Shown: piece by piece, positions 1 to 9,457 of the stretch
Position numbering within the stretch: the first letter of the stretch is position 1
Layout: each line of letters opens with the position of its first letter
Source of the DNA: Semisulcospira habei
Taxonomy: Eukaryota > Mollusca > Gastropoda > Semisulcospiridae
Length of the DNA: 64,000 bases
NCBI GenBank assembly: GCA_036245525.1
Contig: BTPG01000006.1
Location: forward strand, 96,008,472 to 96,072,471
Direction: 5' to 3'
Program-made: the position numbers and the translations under genes
Notes under the pieces: model-generated
Told to the model about the DNA's origin: nothing
What the model saw: the letters and a program-made list of their open reading frames with translations, nothing else
The model's database searches: none

Positions 1-365
1 CTAGGTAGAGTCAATCTGCTTTCACACAAATTATTGCAAGACTGAAATTGCACGGTGAAGTTCTAGTTTTGTCACCATTTTCTCAAGCCTTTGAAGCGAA
101 AGTGTAACTCATATCACGTAAAATATAAAATTACGTAAAAAAACAACTAAAAAATACGTCATGACACTAAATGACCTTTAACAAATCAATGACGCGTATG
201 TCCTGCGCCCTTTATAAAACTCACTGACACTGACTGCGAGACTTTTTAAATAGGAGATAATTCAACATCAGGATCAGGTCAAAGACAAAAGGTAGAGACC
301 ATTGACAGCGAGGACAGCTCTCATATAGAAGAGACTTTGTGGATTATGGTTCATCCCATCTTGTT
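1..365 (-). repeat. Dispersed repeat, inverted copy of the 8.87-9.46 kb sequence
   Basis: The first 365 bases are recognisable, with scattered mismatches, as the reverse complement of about 9090-9457. Shared blocks include the CACCATTTTCTCAAG stretch, the AGGAGATAATTCAACATCAG stretch and the AGGACAGCTCTCATATAG stretch. The copy continues off the left edge of the window. It ends just before the first SLC17 exon. No coding potential was seen. Confidence 0.75.
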
Positions 366-395
366 TATATTTTAGGCGTGTTTCGTGTTTTCCAG

Positions 396-2650
396 AAGTC
401 CCAGATTCCATGGCGTCAGATCCTGACGTCATGTCCTGTGTGGGCCATTACGTCAGCACAGTTCGGCATGGACTGGATCAGCAGCTGCATGGTGTCTTCT
501 TTCCGCGTCTACTTCAAGCGGGTCAGGCACATGGACACCGGCACTGTGAGTACGGGGACATGAGGCGGCATCTTGTGTTTGTTCGGGCTTTCAGTTTCAG
601 TCACTGTTTTCGTCGCCACGTTCAGTTTTGACCTACTTCTGATTTCCAAACAACGTCTATTGGATAACTAATGTTGCAGGTGGACTTGCTGTGCGGTATA
701 CCATGGGCGGGAGTGCTATTTGCAGGCTACGTGGCCGCCAAGCTCATAGACAGTTTAGGGGCAAAAGGCTTCGCTACGTCCAAACTGAGGAAACTTTCCG
801 ACATTCTTTGTAAGTAACTGCAAGCATCCCTTTCAGTTTTGTCACTGTAGCAGGAGATGGATCAACAGACCGTTACTGATCACTGAACCCCTTCACTGCC
901 CCGAAAAATTGAACACCCCCACCGCCCCTCTACGCCTGCAAGAGGTAACAAGTTCTCACGAGCTCTGGCAGCGAAGGGGTTACACAAGTTGAAGGTTTAG
1001 AGTTTAGGGCAAGTGAACGTTTAAATATCATTAACTCATTCTACCCCAGACACATTACAGCAAGATAAGGCTCGACCATGATAGTTCAAGGGTGATGCCA
1101 GAATAGCTTGGCGCCTATGGGCGCCAAGCTATTCTGGCATCATCCTTGAACTATCATGGTCGATCTGTGTCCTGCACTGCAATGCAGTCTTCAGCGGACA
1201 ACGGCAAAATTTGGGGATTTCGGTGTTGGGGTAGAATGAGTTAACACAACAAATTGTCAGTGTCGCTGTGTGTCAGTTAGACCGAAATGTTTCAAAATAA
1301 CCCACTCAGCCCTCGCTGACCCACTACACAAAAAGATACGGATCTACTGTGACACGATGAATAATTTAACCCATTACATCCTGAAGCTGGTTTTAAAAAA
1401 ATGCTTATTGTCCATTGAAGGCTACATTACAGACTAGGATATTGATCAAACATTTTAGTTCAAGTGCTTTCAGTAGCTGTTTCAGCCGTGCGCCTACTTA
1501 CAGAGAGTGTGACAAGAAAGGTAGAAGAAAACAACTTAGTTGAGGTAAGACAGTATTGGGAACCCTCACCCTGTATAGGCATATTTTAGAAATCAAAGCC
1601 CATCCCTTGAGGAAATCGCGTTAAAAAACACACAAAAAAACGTATTAAGCTTTTTGTTTTAGGCAAACCTTTGCCAGCAGTTCTTCTTCTGCTGATGTCA
1701 TTTCTACCCGAACGCGTCGAAAGTTCCCGCTACCTCCTCATCGTGCTGTACACCGTTTCTGTCATGCTTCTGCTGGGATTCGAGTGCACCGGCTACGTAG
1801 CAAACATTGCGGAACTGTCCCCTGAATACGCCGGCATTGTTTGGAGCATCTCGCAGACTGTCGGCATGACCAGCTCTTTCATAGCACCTATTGTGGTCAC
1901 TGCCATGACACCTAACGTGAGTGTTTCTGAAATCCCGTTCGCAGCAGAGAAAAACTGAGCTTAACTGCAAGAGGTATAGGTCCTCATGAGACCCCGCAGT
2001 TGTGGGGGCTCATGAGGATCTATGCCTCTTGCTGAAACCACATCATATTCATGTTCCTCTGGCGGCTGGGGATTTTTGACTTTGAAATAATAAGGATTTT
2101 CTTAAGGCACACAGTCCCAATGCGTCCACTAGCACTGTCGGTATTATAGTTTTTCACTGACGGTATTATAGTTTTTCACTGACGGTATTATAGTTTTTCA
2201 CTGACGGTATTATAGTTTTTCATAGTTTTTCACTGACGGTATTATAGTTTTTCACTGACGGTATTATAGTTTTTCACTGACGGTATTATAGTTTTTCACT
2301 GACGGTATTATAGTTTTTGTGTGTGCAGGAATATATAAATATGTTTTACTTTATGGCCGAGGGCTAGAAGGGATGGGTTGGGGAGGCCGAGAGAAAAAGA
2401 ACAAAAATGCGTTCAACTTCGACTACTGTTGATTTCCGAACAACGCTTGTTTACGGTGAAAGGGAATGATCGAATTCGTAGAGAAATAAACTTACTTTTA
2501 TAGATAAGGCTTGGCTAGGACGGGGGTCCTAGGACACATAGAATCGCTCTGTCAATCATCCTTGTGCCTGATTGACTGACTGATTGATTGATTGATTGAT
2601 TTATTGGCTGATTGATTGATTGATTAATTGATTGGTTGCTTGATTGATCG

Positions 2651-2699
<49 letters not shown>

Positions 2700-2837
2700 G
2701 TTTATTCGTTTCAGAATACCGTCGAGGAGTGGAAATGGTGTTTCGTGCTAATTCTGATGATTGAAGTCGTGACGTCATTGTTCTACGTCATTTTCGGGTC
2801 CAGTCAGCCACAGCAATGGTCAAGGGTCACGGTCTGA
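396..2837 (+). CDS. SLC17-family anion transporter, last four exons (partial gene)
   Basis: Four exons join in frame: 396-545, 680-809, 1663-1916 and 2715-2837 (TGA at 2835-2837). They encode the last 218 residues of an SLC17 (sialin / vesicular glutamate / Na-phosphate) transporter of the major facilitator superfamily. Splice sites are canonical: TTTTCCAG before 396, GTGAGT after 545, GTAAGT after 809, TTTTAG before 1663, GTGAGT after 1916 and TTTCAG before 2715. Phases agree (0, 1, 0). The order of motifs fits the family: a PWRQILTS-like entry into a transmembrane helix, a WAGVLFAGYVAAKLID-like helix and loop, a GYVANIAELSPEYAGIVWSI segment (the sialin ..APRYAGI.. region), the SQTVGMTSSFIAPI helix, and EEWKWCF leading into the last helix with an IFGS end. 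This corresponds to roughly the C-terminal six membrane helices. It would move organic anions or phosphate across a plasma, lysosomal or vesicle membrane. The 5' exons lie outside the window. Substrate cannot be told from this part. Confidence 0.88.
1031..1244. mobile_element. Palindromic MITE with TTAA ends (family 1)
   Basis: A 214-bp element lies in an SLC17 intron. It has perfect 18-bp inverted ends, TTAACTCATTCTACCCCA and its complement. In its centre is a near-perfect palindrome of about 90 bp (1073-1164), built on GATCGACCATGATAGTTC and a GGCGCC-rich loop region. Related copies occur at 4375-4581, 63493-63687, about 48083-48180 and (decayed) 5920-6030. The TTAA ends suggest piggyBac-type mobilisation, which is inference. 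It has no coding capacity. Confidence 0.8.
1965..2034. repeat. 60-bp hairpin repeat (family 2)
   Basis: A near-perfect hairpin lies just after the third SLC17 exon. Arms such as TCCTCATGAG and CTCATGAGGATCTATGCC face each other over a GC-rich tip. The same hairpin recurs more than a dozen times in the window, for example at 34786-34856, 34972-35034, 35157-35225, 50082-50154 and 50466-50532. It is the core of a MITE family. Confidence 0.8.
2136..2318. repeat. 22-bp tandem repeat in SLC17 intron
   Basis: About eight units of a 22-bp sequence (core CGGTATTATAGTTTTTCACT) lie head to tail, with one internally shortened unit near 2221. It lies in the last intron of the transporter gene. Confidence 0.9.
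2570..2698. repeat. (ATTG)n microsatellite
   Basis: A TTGA/GATT tetranucleotide repeat runs with a few interruptions up to 17 bases before the acceptor of the last SLC17 exon. Any open frame through it (poly NQS) is a composition artefact. Confidence 0.9.
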
Positions 2838-3643
2838 CCGACATTTAGGGGAGGAGCCCCGATTATGAAACAGTGCCTATTATGAAACACCTTGCTTTCG
2901 TCGAAACGGAATAACTTTTCCAAATTCTGTCTGTGCAGTAATATAGAGCTATTTTCCGGTGCAAGAATGTCAGGCGTGATGAAAACGAAAACACGCCGAG
3001 AAAATGTTATTTTTGACCCTTCTCCTTCTTATTTTTCGCCACTTTAAACAGCTAAATATATAGTTTTGTGATTTTTAAAAATAACCACTCTTGTCATATA
3101 GAGCAATCTTCAGAAATCAGATAACCAGCGGCATTTGTTTGGTTCTCTTTTTGTTGTTTTGGAGGCACGCATTTACCTGGAGAGTTATCTTCTTCCTATT
3201 ATAAAACACAAACAGCACCTAAAATGAAACAGTGTTTCATATTTAGAACAGTGTTTCATATAAGGAGCAGTGATTGTCTAGCCATCCAGCCAGTTTGTTC
3301 CAAATTTAAGATGTTCATACTTTTTCTCAATACATAGTATCCCACACCAGGATCGTGTCACTTTTGTCAAGGTCAAGGTCCCAACGGTAACATTTACTAT
3401 GTATGCGATTGTCCAGACAATGTTGCTGTAAACGCCGAAACGACTTGATCCAAATGGCAAAATGTGATATTTTGTGACGGTACAGAGTATTGCACATTAT
3501 AATCTATTCACTGCCTTAAAGACCAAGGTCACAGCGGCCATATTTGTTTTGTGCAGATGTGTGTGCCAGGCAATATCTTAAAAACCATTATGGCGTATTC
3601 AATCCAAATTTTAGATAAGAGTATTTTACCACATTTTACCATC
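2838..3643. other. Intergenic, degenerate repeat units, no gene seen
   Basis: This follows the transporter stop. From about 3290 there are degenerate units of roughly 170 bp, recognisable by AAGGTCACAGCGGCCATATTTG-type blocks and by 'caatatct' blocks. They resume after the LINE fragment at 3975-4265, so the array predates that insertion. No open frame looks real. Confidence 0.5.
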
Positions 3644-3974
3644 AAAGAAGAGATACAAAGACTGTCTCAAGAAGTCACTTAGTGCCTGCCAAATCGACCA
3701 CCACCAGTGGTCTTCGCTTGCTGCGGACCGTGACACCTGGCGCTCCACCATTTACAAGGCAGCTGTCTCCTTTGAGGACTCTCGCAGAGCTAGCCTTAAG
3801 GACAAGCGGCTCAGGAGAAAAAAACAGAGATGCCGCAGCTCAGAACCCTGGCCAGACCTTCCCCTGCAGCCACTGCGGTCGAACCTGCCTGTCTCGGATT
3901 GGCCTCCGCAGCCACGAACAAGCCTGCAGACGTCGTGGGCAACTCCTATAAAATCTTCGTTCGCGAAGTCAAGC
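3644..3974 (+). mobile_element. 5'-truncated LINE fragment (3' end, zinc-finger tail)
   Basis: These 331 bases are nearly identical to the 3' end of the LINE at 9458-12060. They encode the same end of the second open reading frame, including the FPCSHCGRTC...H C2H2-type zinc finger, with a +1-type break near 3825. The same CTTCG-TTCG-CGAAG stem-loop sits near the 3' end. Flanking ACCATCAA on both sides looks like an 8-bp target duplication. It interrupts an older degenerate tandem repeat. Confidence 0.85.
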
Positions 3975-4374
3975 CAAGAGACCATCAATCTTAAATGCGC
4001 CTCTACCTCAAGATCAAGGTCATAGTTGTCATATTTGGTTTCCAGATTATCGTGTAGAGAATACCTCTGAAACTGCTGTACTGTTTTGCTCTGAATTTTT
4101 AGGAAATTATGCCTTACCCTCATATGTCTTTAACAGATTGAATTCACTACCTGTAAGGTGAAGGTCGCAGAGGCCATATTTGTGTGAGCCTCTGTGCGGG
4201 CAATATCTCTGAAACCACAGGCCCGATTTTTTTCTCAAAATTTTGCGTGATGGTATTTTGACTTAACCACTTCACAGCCAAGAAACTCTCAATAGGATCG
4301 ATCTGCAAACACATAGCTACTCATGGGCCTCGCGGGTGCGGGGGGCTCATGGTGATTTTGGCTCTTGCTGACAT

Positions 4375-4581
4375 ATTCTACCCCAACACCGAAATTCGCA
4401 AATTTTGCCGTTGTCCACTGAAGACTGTACTCTAGAGCAGGACACAGATCGACCATGATAGTTCAAGGGTGATGCCAGAATAGCTTGGCGCCCATAGGCG
4501 CCAAGCTATTCTGGCATCACCCTTGAACTATCATGGTCGATCCTTATCTTGCTGTGGTGTGTCTGGGGTAGAATAAGTTAA
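4375..4581. mobile_element. Palindromic MITE (family 1), inverted copy
   Basis: This is the same element as 1031-1244 in the opposite orientation, with ends ATTCTACCCCAACACCG and GGGGTAGAATAAGTTAA. The central palindrome spans about 4449-4542. A decayed family-2 hairpin lies directly upstream at about 4305-4372. Confidence 0.8.
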
Positions 4582-5919
4582 GATTTAATATTTGCCTCCA
4601 GTGGTAGCAAAGAGAATAAGACAGATATGTAAAAAATCAAGTTTATATCGCTACATCCTTTCAGGATGACGCGCACAGTTGTTGGGAATGCTTTCAGACA
4701 GACAAAATAAATGGCGCGTTACTGTCTGCGGGAAGGGGGTGGGGCTAAAAAGTTGTTCAAAGCGCAAACCTTGTTGGCTTAGGTGTGACAACAAATGTGA
4801 AACAGTATAAATGTAGTCACCAATCGTCCTTGCATCCACACTTCAGCCGTCGTGTGTGCATGCCTGCGTTTGTCTAAGGCAATTTCTTAGAGACTATAAC
4901 ATCCACAGACTTTGAACTCGACACACCTGTGGTTTACAAGAACACCTTTACCTACATATTATTTCACCTGTAGAAAAGGTCAAGGTCATCATAGGTCGAT
5001 GTATTTGTAAAGATTAGTTATTTTTCGCACACACATATTTTAAAAGATAACTTTAGGTGCAAAAGTTTGAGAGTACCTAAGTAAGCTTTTTATACCACGA
5101 ATACTATTCCGAACGACCTCTCTTTGAGGTAGAAGGAAGTTAAGAGCGTGCGGAAAATTCCGTAGACCTTTTCATGGGAACTCTTCCTGTCAGCGATGTC
5201 ACATGTGCAGAGAAGGTGAATCTGGTGAAGACCTACAAATGCACCACTTGTTGACTATCAAACTGTGGTACTGGTGTTAGTGCGGGTGGGGGGTCGAGGG
5301 AAAGGGGAGAGAGGTCTGGAGACCTTTTCGCCACGGGCCGAAAAATGAAACGACGTGAGGGGGTCCACATTCTCAAGGACCGTTTCCAATTTTCAAGAAG
5401 AGGCGCGGGAGGAGGTGTGTGTGTGGAGGGGTGGGGGGGGGGGGGAGGGAGGCGCGGGAGGAGTGTGTGTGGTGGGGGGAGGGGAAGAGGGGGGGGGGGA
5501 GGGTGCAAACTCCGCAAAATGGAAATTTACACATTTAAAAATATTCTGGGAGCCGTTGACCCTGGAACACCCCCCTCCCCTTGAATCTGCTCCTGAACAT
5601 GTACATAAACCTGTGTCGATAATGCTAGCTTTTATCAAGTTTTCCTTCTGATGTGTTAAATTTAAATGCAGTAGCTTTTATTCCCCCATACATATAACAT
5701 TTTCCACACACTTGCTGATCATGCTTGACCTTTGACCTTTGGAAGGAGCCAATAAAATTGATATGCATAGACGCCTAGCTACATTTCTACTGGGGTCTTA
5801 CTGCAAAGTTCACATAGGAACTACCTGTAATAGTGTTTTCATGGCATGGGTCTCCTCCCTTACCGGCGGAGAAGACACACCTTTACAACTACGATACACA
5901 TCATAAGGCATCACACTGG
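4582..5919. other. Intergenic, no gene; G-rich tract at 5425-5515
   Basis: I see no supported gene. At 5425-5515 there is a GGGGGAG/GTGTGG low-complexity tract, which produces glycine- or proline-rich open frames that I do not accept as coding. Confidence 0.5.
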
Positions 5920-6030
5920 GATACAGATCGACCGTGATAATTCAAGAGTAGTGACAGATTAGTTTGGCGCATGTAAAGGCGACATACTAATCTGTCACTG
6001 CCCTTGAACAATATTGGTCAATGGTCCCGG
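5920..6030. repeat. Decayed family-1 palindrome
   Basis: CAGATCGACCGTGATAATTC and its imperfect complement at about 5990-6020 show a degraded copy of the 90-bp palindrome. Directly after it, a second short inverted pair (GTCGGTAGCAGTTTTAGTC, 6047-6065, with its complement at about 6092-6112) forms another hairpin. Confidence 0.6.
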
Positions 6031-6235
6031 CCGAAACGTTTTGCGTGTCGGTAGCAGTTTTAGTCTTGATGATTCCTACAGCCTGAATAATCGTGACTAA
6101 AACCGTTACCGACACGCAATTGGTTAATCGACATCCAAAAGTGACAGGTGATTGGAACATGTAATATGCAAATAATCCCAAGAAAGAAAGAAGCAGCTTA
6201 GAAAGGAAAAGTACAAGACTTTATAAAACAACAAT

Positions 6236-6296
6236 CGTCAAACGTTTAGGGCTTAACGTCTTTTGTTCACCAAGAAGGTGATTTCAAAGACGAAAA
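6236..6296 (-). repeat. tRNA-SINE 3' fragment
   Basis: The blocks CGTTTAGGGCTTAACGTC and GGTGATTTCAAAGACG match the non-tRNA part of the SINE found complete at 38695-38855. The tRNA-related head is absent. Confidence 0.65.
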
Positions 6297-6718
6297 TGGA
6301 CACAGAGAGATAATGCACCACTTAAAGTGTTTTTCTTACGAGAAGTTGAACTCTTCTCGCGAAAGATAAGCAGTGCTTTTTAACTATTTTTCTGCCTGTA
6401 TGTTCGTTTGAACATTTTAAGAAATCCTTTTGTACTTGTCCTCTCTAAGCGTGTTTCTTTCATTGTTGGTCAATTTCTCGGCCCTACATGACTGTTTCTT
6501 GTCTTATCACAACTTGTTCCGATTTCTTATTGACACCCACGTAACAGGCATGGGATGATCGTGAAAGGTCATTGGTCACCTCTCAAGTTATTACCGGAAG
6601 TAGCATTACTGCCACCCGTGTCACAACTTTAGATGTGACGGACCAACTGCACAACGATCATTCAGGCCTGTGTTGAAGCCTACTAAAGTTGTGGAGATCA
6701 TCTTTTGGCGTGAATGAG

Positions 6719-6839
6719 TTAACCGAGACCTTTGTCAGTGCCGGCTGGCAGTCGGTGGGAGCGCTGTTTGTCGAGGCGAGTCCTGCTGGAACACCCGACC
6801 TCGACAAACAGGGCTACCGGCAACTGTCAAAGGGCTTAA
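6719..6839. repeat. Palindromic TTAA-ended element, third variant
   Basis: A TTAACC...CCTTTGTCAGTGCCGG left arm pairs with CCGGCAACTGTCAAAGGGCTTAA on the right. An inner CTGTTTGTCGAGG / CCTCGACAAACAG pair follows. It has TTAA at both ends like families 1 and 2 but a different sequence. A decayed family-2 hairpin follows at about 6980-7022. Confidence 0.6.
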
Positions 6840-7022
6840 CTCCTTCGCTGCCAGCGGACACGCCCGAAGTATGCGCGAATGAACTCACTGCCGCGGTACA
6901 CTGACCGACATTTGCGTGAAGAACACAGTGTGACGGGGATAAGAAAATAGGGGTAAAGAACACAGGACTAACTCAGTGACAAGAGACATATAAATCCTCA
7001 TGACCCCCGCGTCTGCTGGGAG

Positions 7023-8254
7023 GGTTTACGTCTATTTCAGATAAACATCTTTGGACTTTCTCCGGCAGTTAAGGGGTTACAACTGACAAGAGAGTCGATA
7101 GGCCCCCTGTCTTTGAACGTCGCTCAGATGTACTTGCAGGATACTAATAATGTTACCCGCTAGGAGGGGAAATGGCGGCCATGCACCATCTCCTGGCCTC
7201 CGGCCGCTCCGGCAAAATCCGTCAATTTTTCTAGTGAAGTGACGCCTATTCTTGTTATTTACCAGGCAGTGTTGTGCCATCAAGTTCTGAGGGAACAGTG
7301 ACTATGATGTACTTTTTCGACAACTTTATTTGATGGTTGTGGTGTATCGTCTTCATCTTGTAATCGGAATTTGGACTTATTTTCGTGCCAGCCCTGTGTT
7401 TTTCAAAGAAGAGCGTGCAGTTGAACTGTGGAACTACTAAATATGTGTTATTCCCGGCTCCATCCTACTACATAATTCACAGACTAACCGCGGCATTTCC
7501 GCCATAGTCCTTATTCTGGCTCAACAGAAAAGCTTGGAAGCATACAGACGGAGGCATTTACCAGCGATCGAGCTTTAACTACCTTATTGCGTTTCACCGC
7601 GGCGGCTGTGTTTATGTTGCACGGAACTGCCTGGCCGGTCGATCTTAGCTACCAACAGATGTTTCCCAACAAGCGATGTGCCAGTGAACACGACTCTGTG
7701 TGTGTGTGTGGGGGGACTGGAGAGAGGGGGGAGGGGGGAGGGGGGAATGCTGGTTTTATTTCATCAGAATAACTCATGGCTGTTGCCATAATGACATTTA
7801 TGTGTCATAATAGCGTTGACGGACTTTGTCGGAGCGGTGCCCTCTAAACACCGGCTCTGTATTATAGCGACGGGCCCCCAGGTGCAGTTTTGATCGTTGT
7901 TTTTACGTTGGCCTAGATCGGAGATCATCTTTCCCTATCGGCGACGGTATTTTGTTTGTTAACTTGTATTTTCATGTCACTATTAGCTTTAGTCAAGTAG
8001 GAACTTAACAAAAGAACATATAATCATGATAGTGTGTTCAGGAGACATAGGGCTGTCTTAGCATTCTGTGTTTGTCATGGAGGTTAAGTCGGGTCGGCCG
8101 GGCATGACTGAGGCCACTGCGGGGCGCCGGCCATTACTCACTGATGCCTTGGCCGCGACGGGCGGCTTCATCCGTCCCGAGTCATTGTCCATTTTGTAGC
8201 TCTGTTCTTGTAATTTGTGGGCGAATGAGCGAGTGAGTGAATGTGAGCAGCACC
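7023..8254. other. Intergenic, no gene or clear repeat seen
   Basis: I see short GT-rich (7690-7710) and G-rich (7720-7745) tracts only. No open frame has homology I recognise. Confidence 0.4.
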
Positions 8255-8312
8255 TGAGGTAGCAAGACAAATTTTGCTATATAGCAACAATAAAGTTATC
8301 TTGAATCTTGAA
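8255..8312 (+). repeat. 3' end of a retroposon (CAATAAAGTTATCTTGAATC tail)
   Basis: CAATAAAGTTATCTTGAATC followed by a repeated TTGAAT is the style of 3' terminus carried by L2-like SINEs and LINEs in many invertebrates. The body upstream is not recognisable, so this is a tentative call. Confidence 0.4.
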
Positions 8313-8869
8313 TACTACTGCTTTTGAACGCTTGGAGTAGCAGCTGCTACAGGGGAGCTAATCGTTTGTAACATCGTGTATGTGTGTGTTATGTCCCTTC
8401 CACTGCAGTTGCAAATGTAAACATTTCAGCCAAACAAACAAGATGAGGATTTCATCCCAAAGTCTGCGGTATTGTTTGGAGCTCACATGCGTTTTTCTTT
8501 TAGGAACATTCAGGGTTGTTCATATTTTTCAGCTTATCACCTCTCTAAGCCAATCCTCTGACACACGCCGGCACACAACTTGTAAAGACGGACACACTGC
8601 GCTTCCCGCCAGTACGCTCTGTGGGCTGGTGTAGAGATAGGAATTCTGAAGAAGAATAGCACGAGCACTGAAACGACGTCACTATATATAAGGCTTGACG
8701 TCATGGCATCGCTAGTCTCGCGACGCTGTGTACGCAGTGACGAATTTGATGTTTGACGTCACTCATCCAAAAGGCACACGGCCTCTTTCAGGGCGGCTGA
8801 CTGTTTTCTTCCACACAGCCTCTTCTGACTGCAGGGCTGACTGTTTAATGAGAGATAGCGAAAAGGACA

Positions 8870-9457
8870 GTCGGCCTCGCACAGTCCCAAAATTTTCCTG
8901 GCGTCCATGCCTAAAACATAGCCTTTTTAAACATCAACACACACAACTCTCAGAAACCCTGCCTCAAGTCACACCATGAGTGTATTTTGAGAGGAAAGGA
9001 CAATCCAACCCCATCTTTATCACAATGATGGAGTCCACACCTAAAACAAAGCTTTTTAAAAACATCACCACCACAACTCAAAACAAGATTGGATGAACCA
9101 TAACCCACAAAGTCCCTTCTATATGAGAGCTGTCCTCGCTGTCAATGGTCTTTACCTTTTGTTTTTGACCTGATTCTGATGTTGAATTATCTCCTATTGA
9201 AAAAGTCTCGCAGATCTGCCAATGTGTCAGTGAGTTCCATAAGGGGCGCAGGACATATGCGTCATTGATTTGTCAAACGTCATTTGTCATGATGTAAGTT
9301 TTAGTTTTTACGTAATTTTACATATATTTACATGATACGAGTTTCACTTTTTTGAGAAAATGGTGACAAAACTAGAGCTTCATGGTACAATTTCAGTCTT
9401 GCTATATTTTGTGTGAAAGCAGGTTGTCTTTACCTAGCTACATGACATACTAAGTCA
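8870..9457 (+). repeat. Dispersed repeat, direct partner of the window start
   Basis: The reverse complement of the first 365 bases of the window is found at about 9090-9457. The portion at 8885-9085 carries two related units (..CC(A/T)..CCTAAAACA(T/A)AGC..TTTTAAA..). A further copy of this unit lies at about 16505-16625. The last 162 bases recur at 12061-12233 on the other side of the LINE. Confidence 0.75.
9296..9457 (+). repeat. Left direct repeat flanking LINE (long TSD candidate)
   Basis: It begins AAGTTTTAGTTTTTACG and ends CATACTAAGTCA. It matches 12061-12233 base for base, apart from an 11-base segment (GCTTCATTGGC-like) present only in the right copy. The copy at the window start also has a related segment there, so the left copy probably lost it. 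Confidence 0.85.

Noticed and set aside
5233..5651. Glycine- and proline-rich frames
   Set aside because: G-rich low-complexity tract read in several frames on both strands; no start or splice support.
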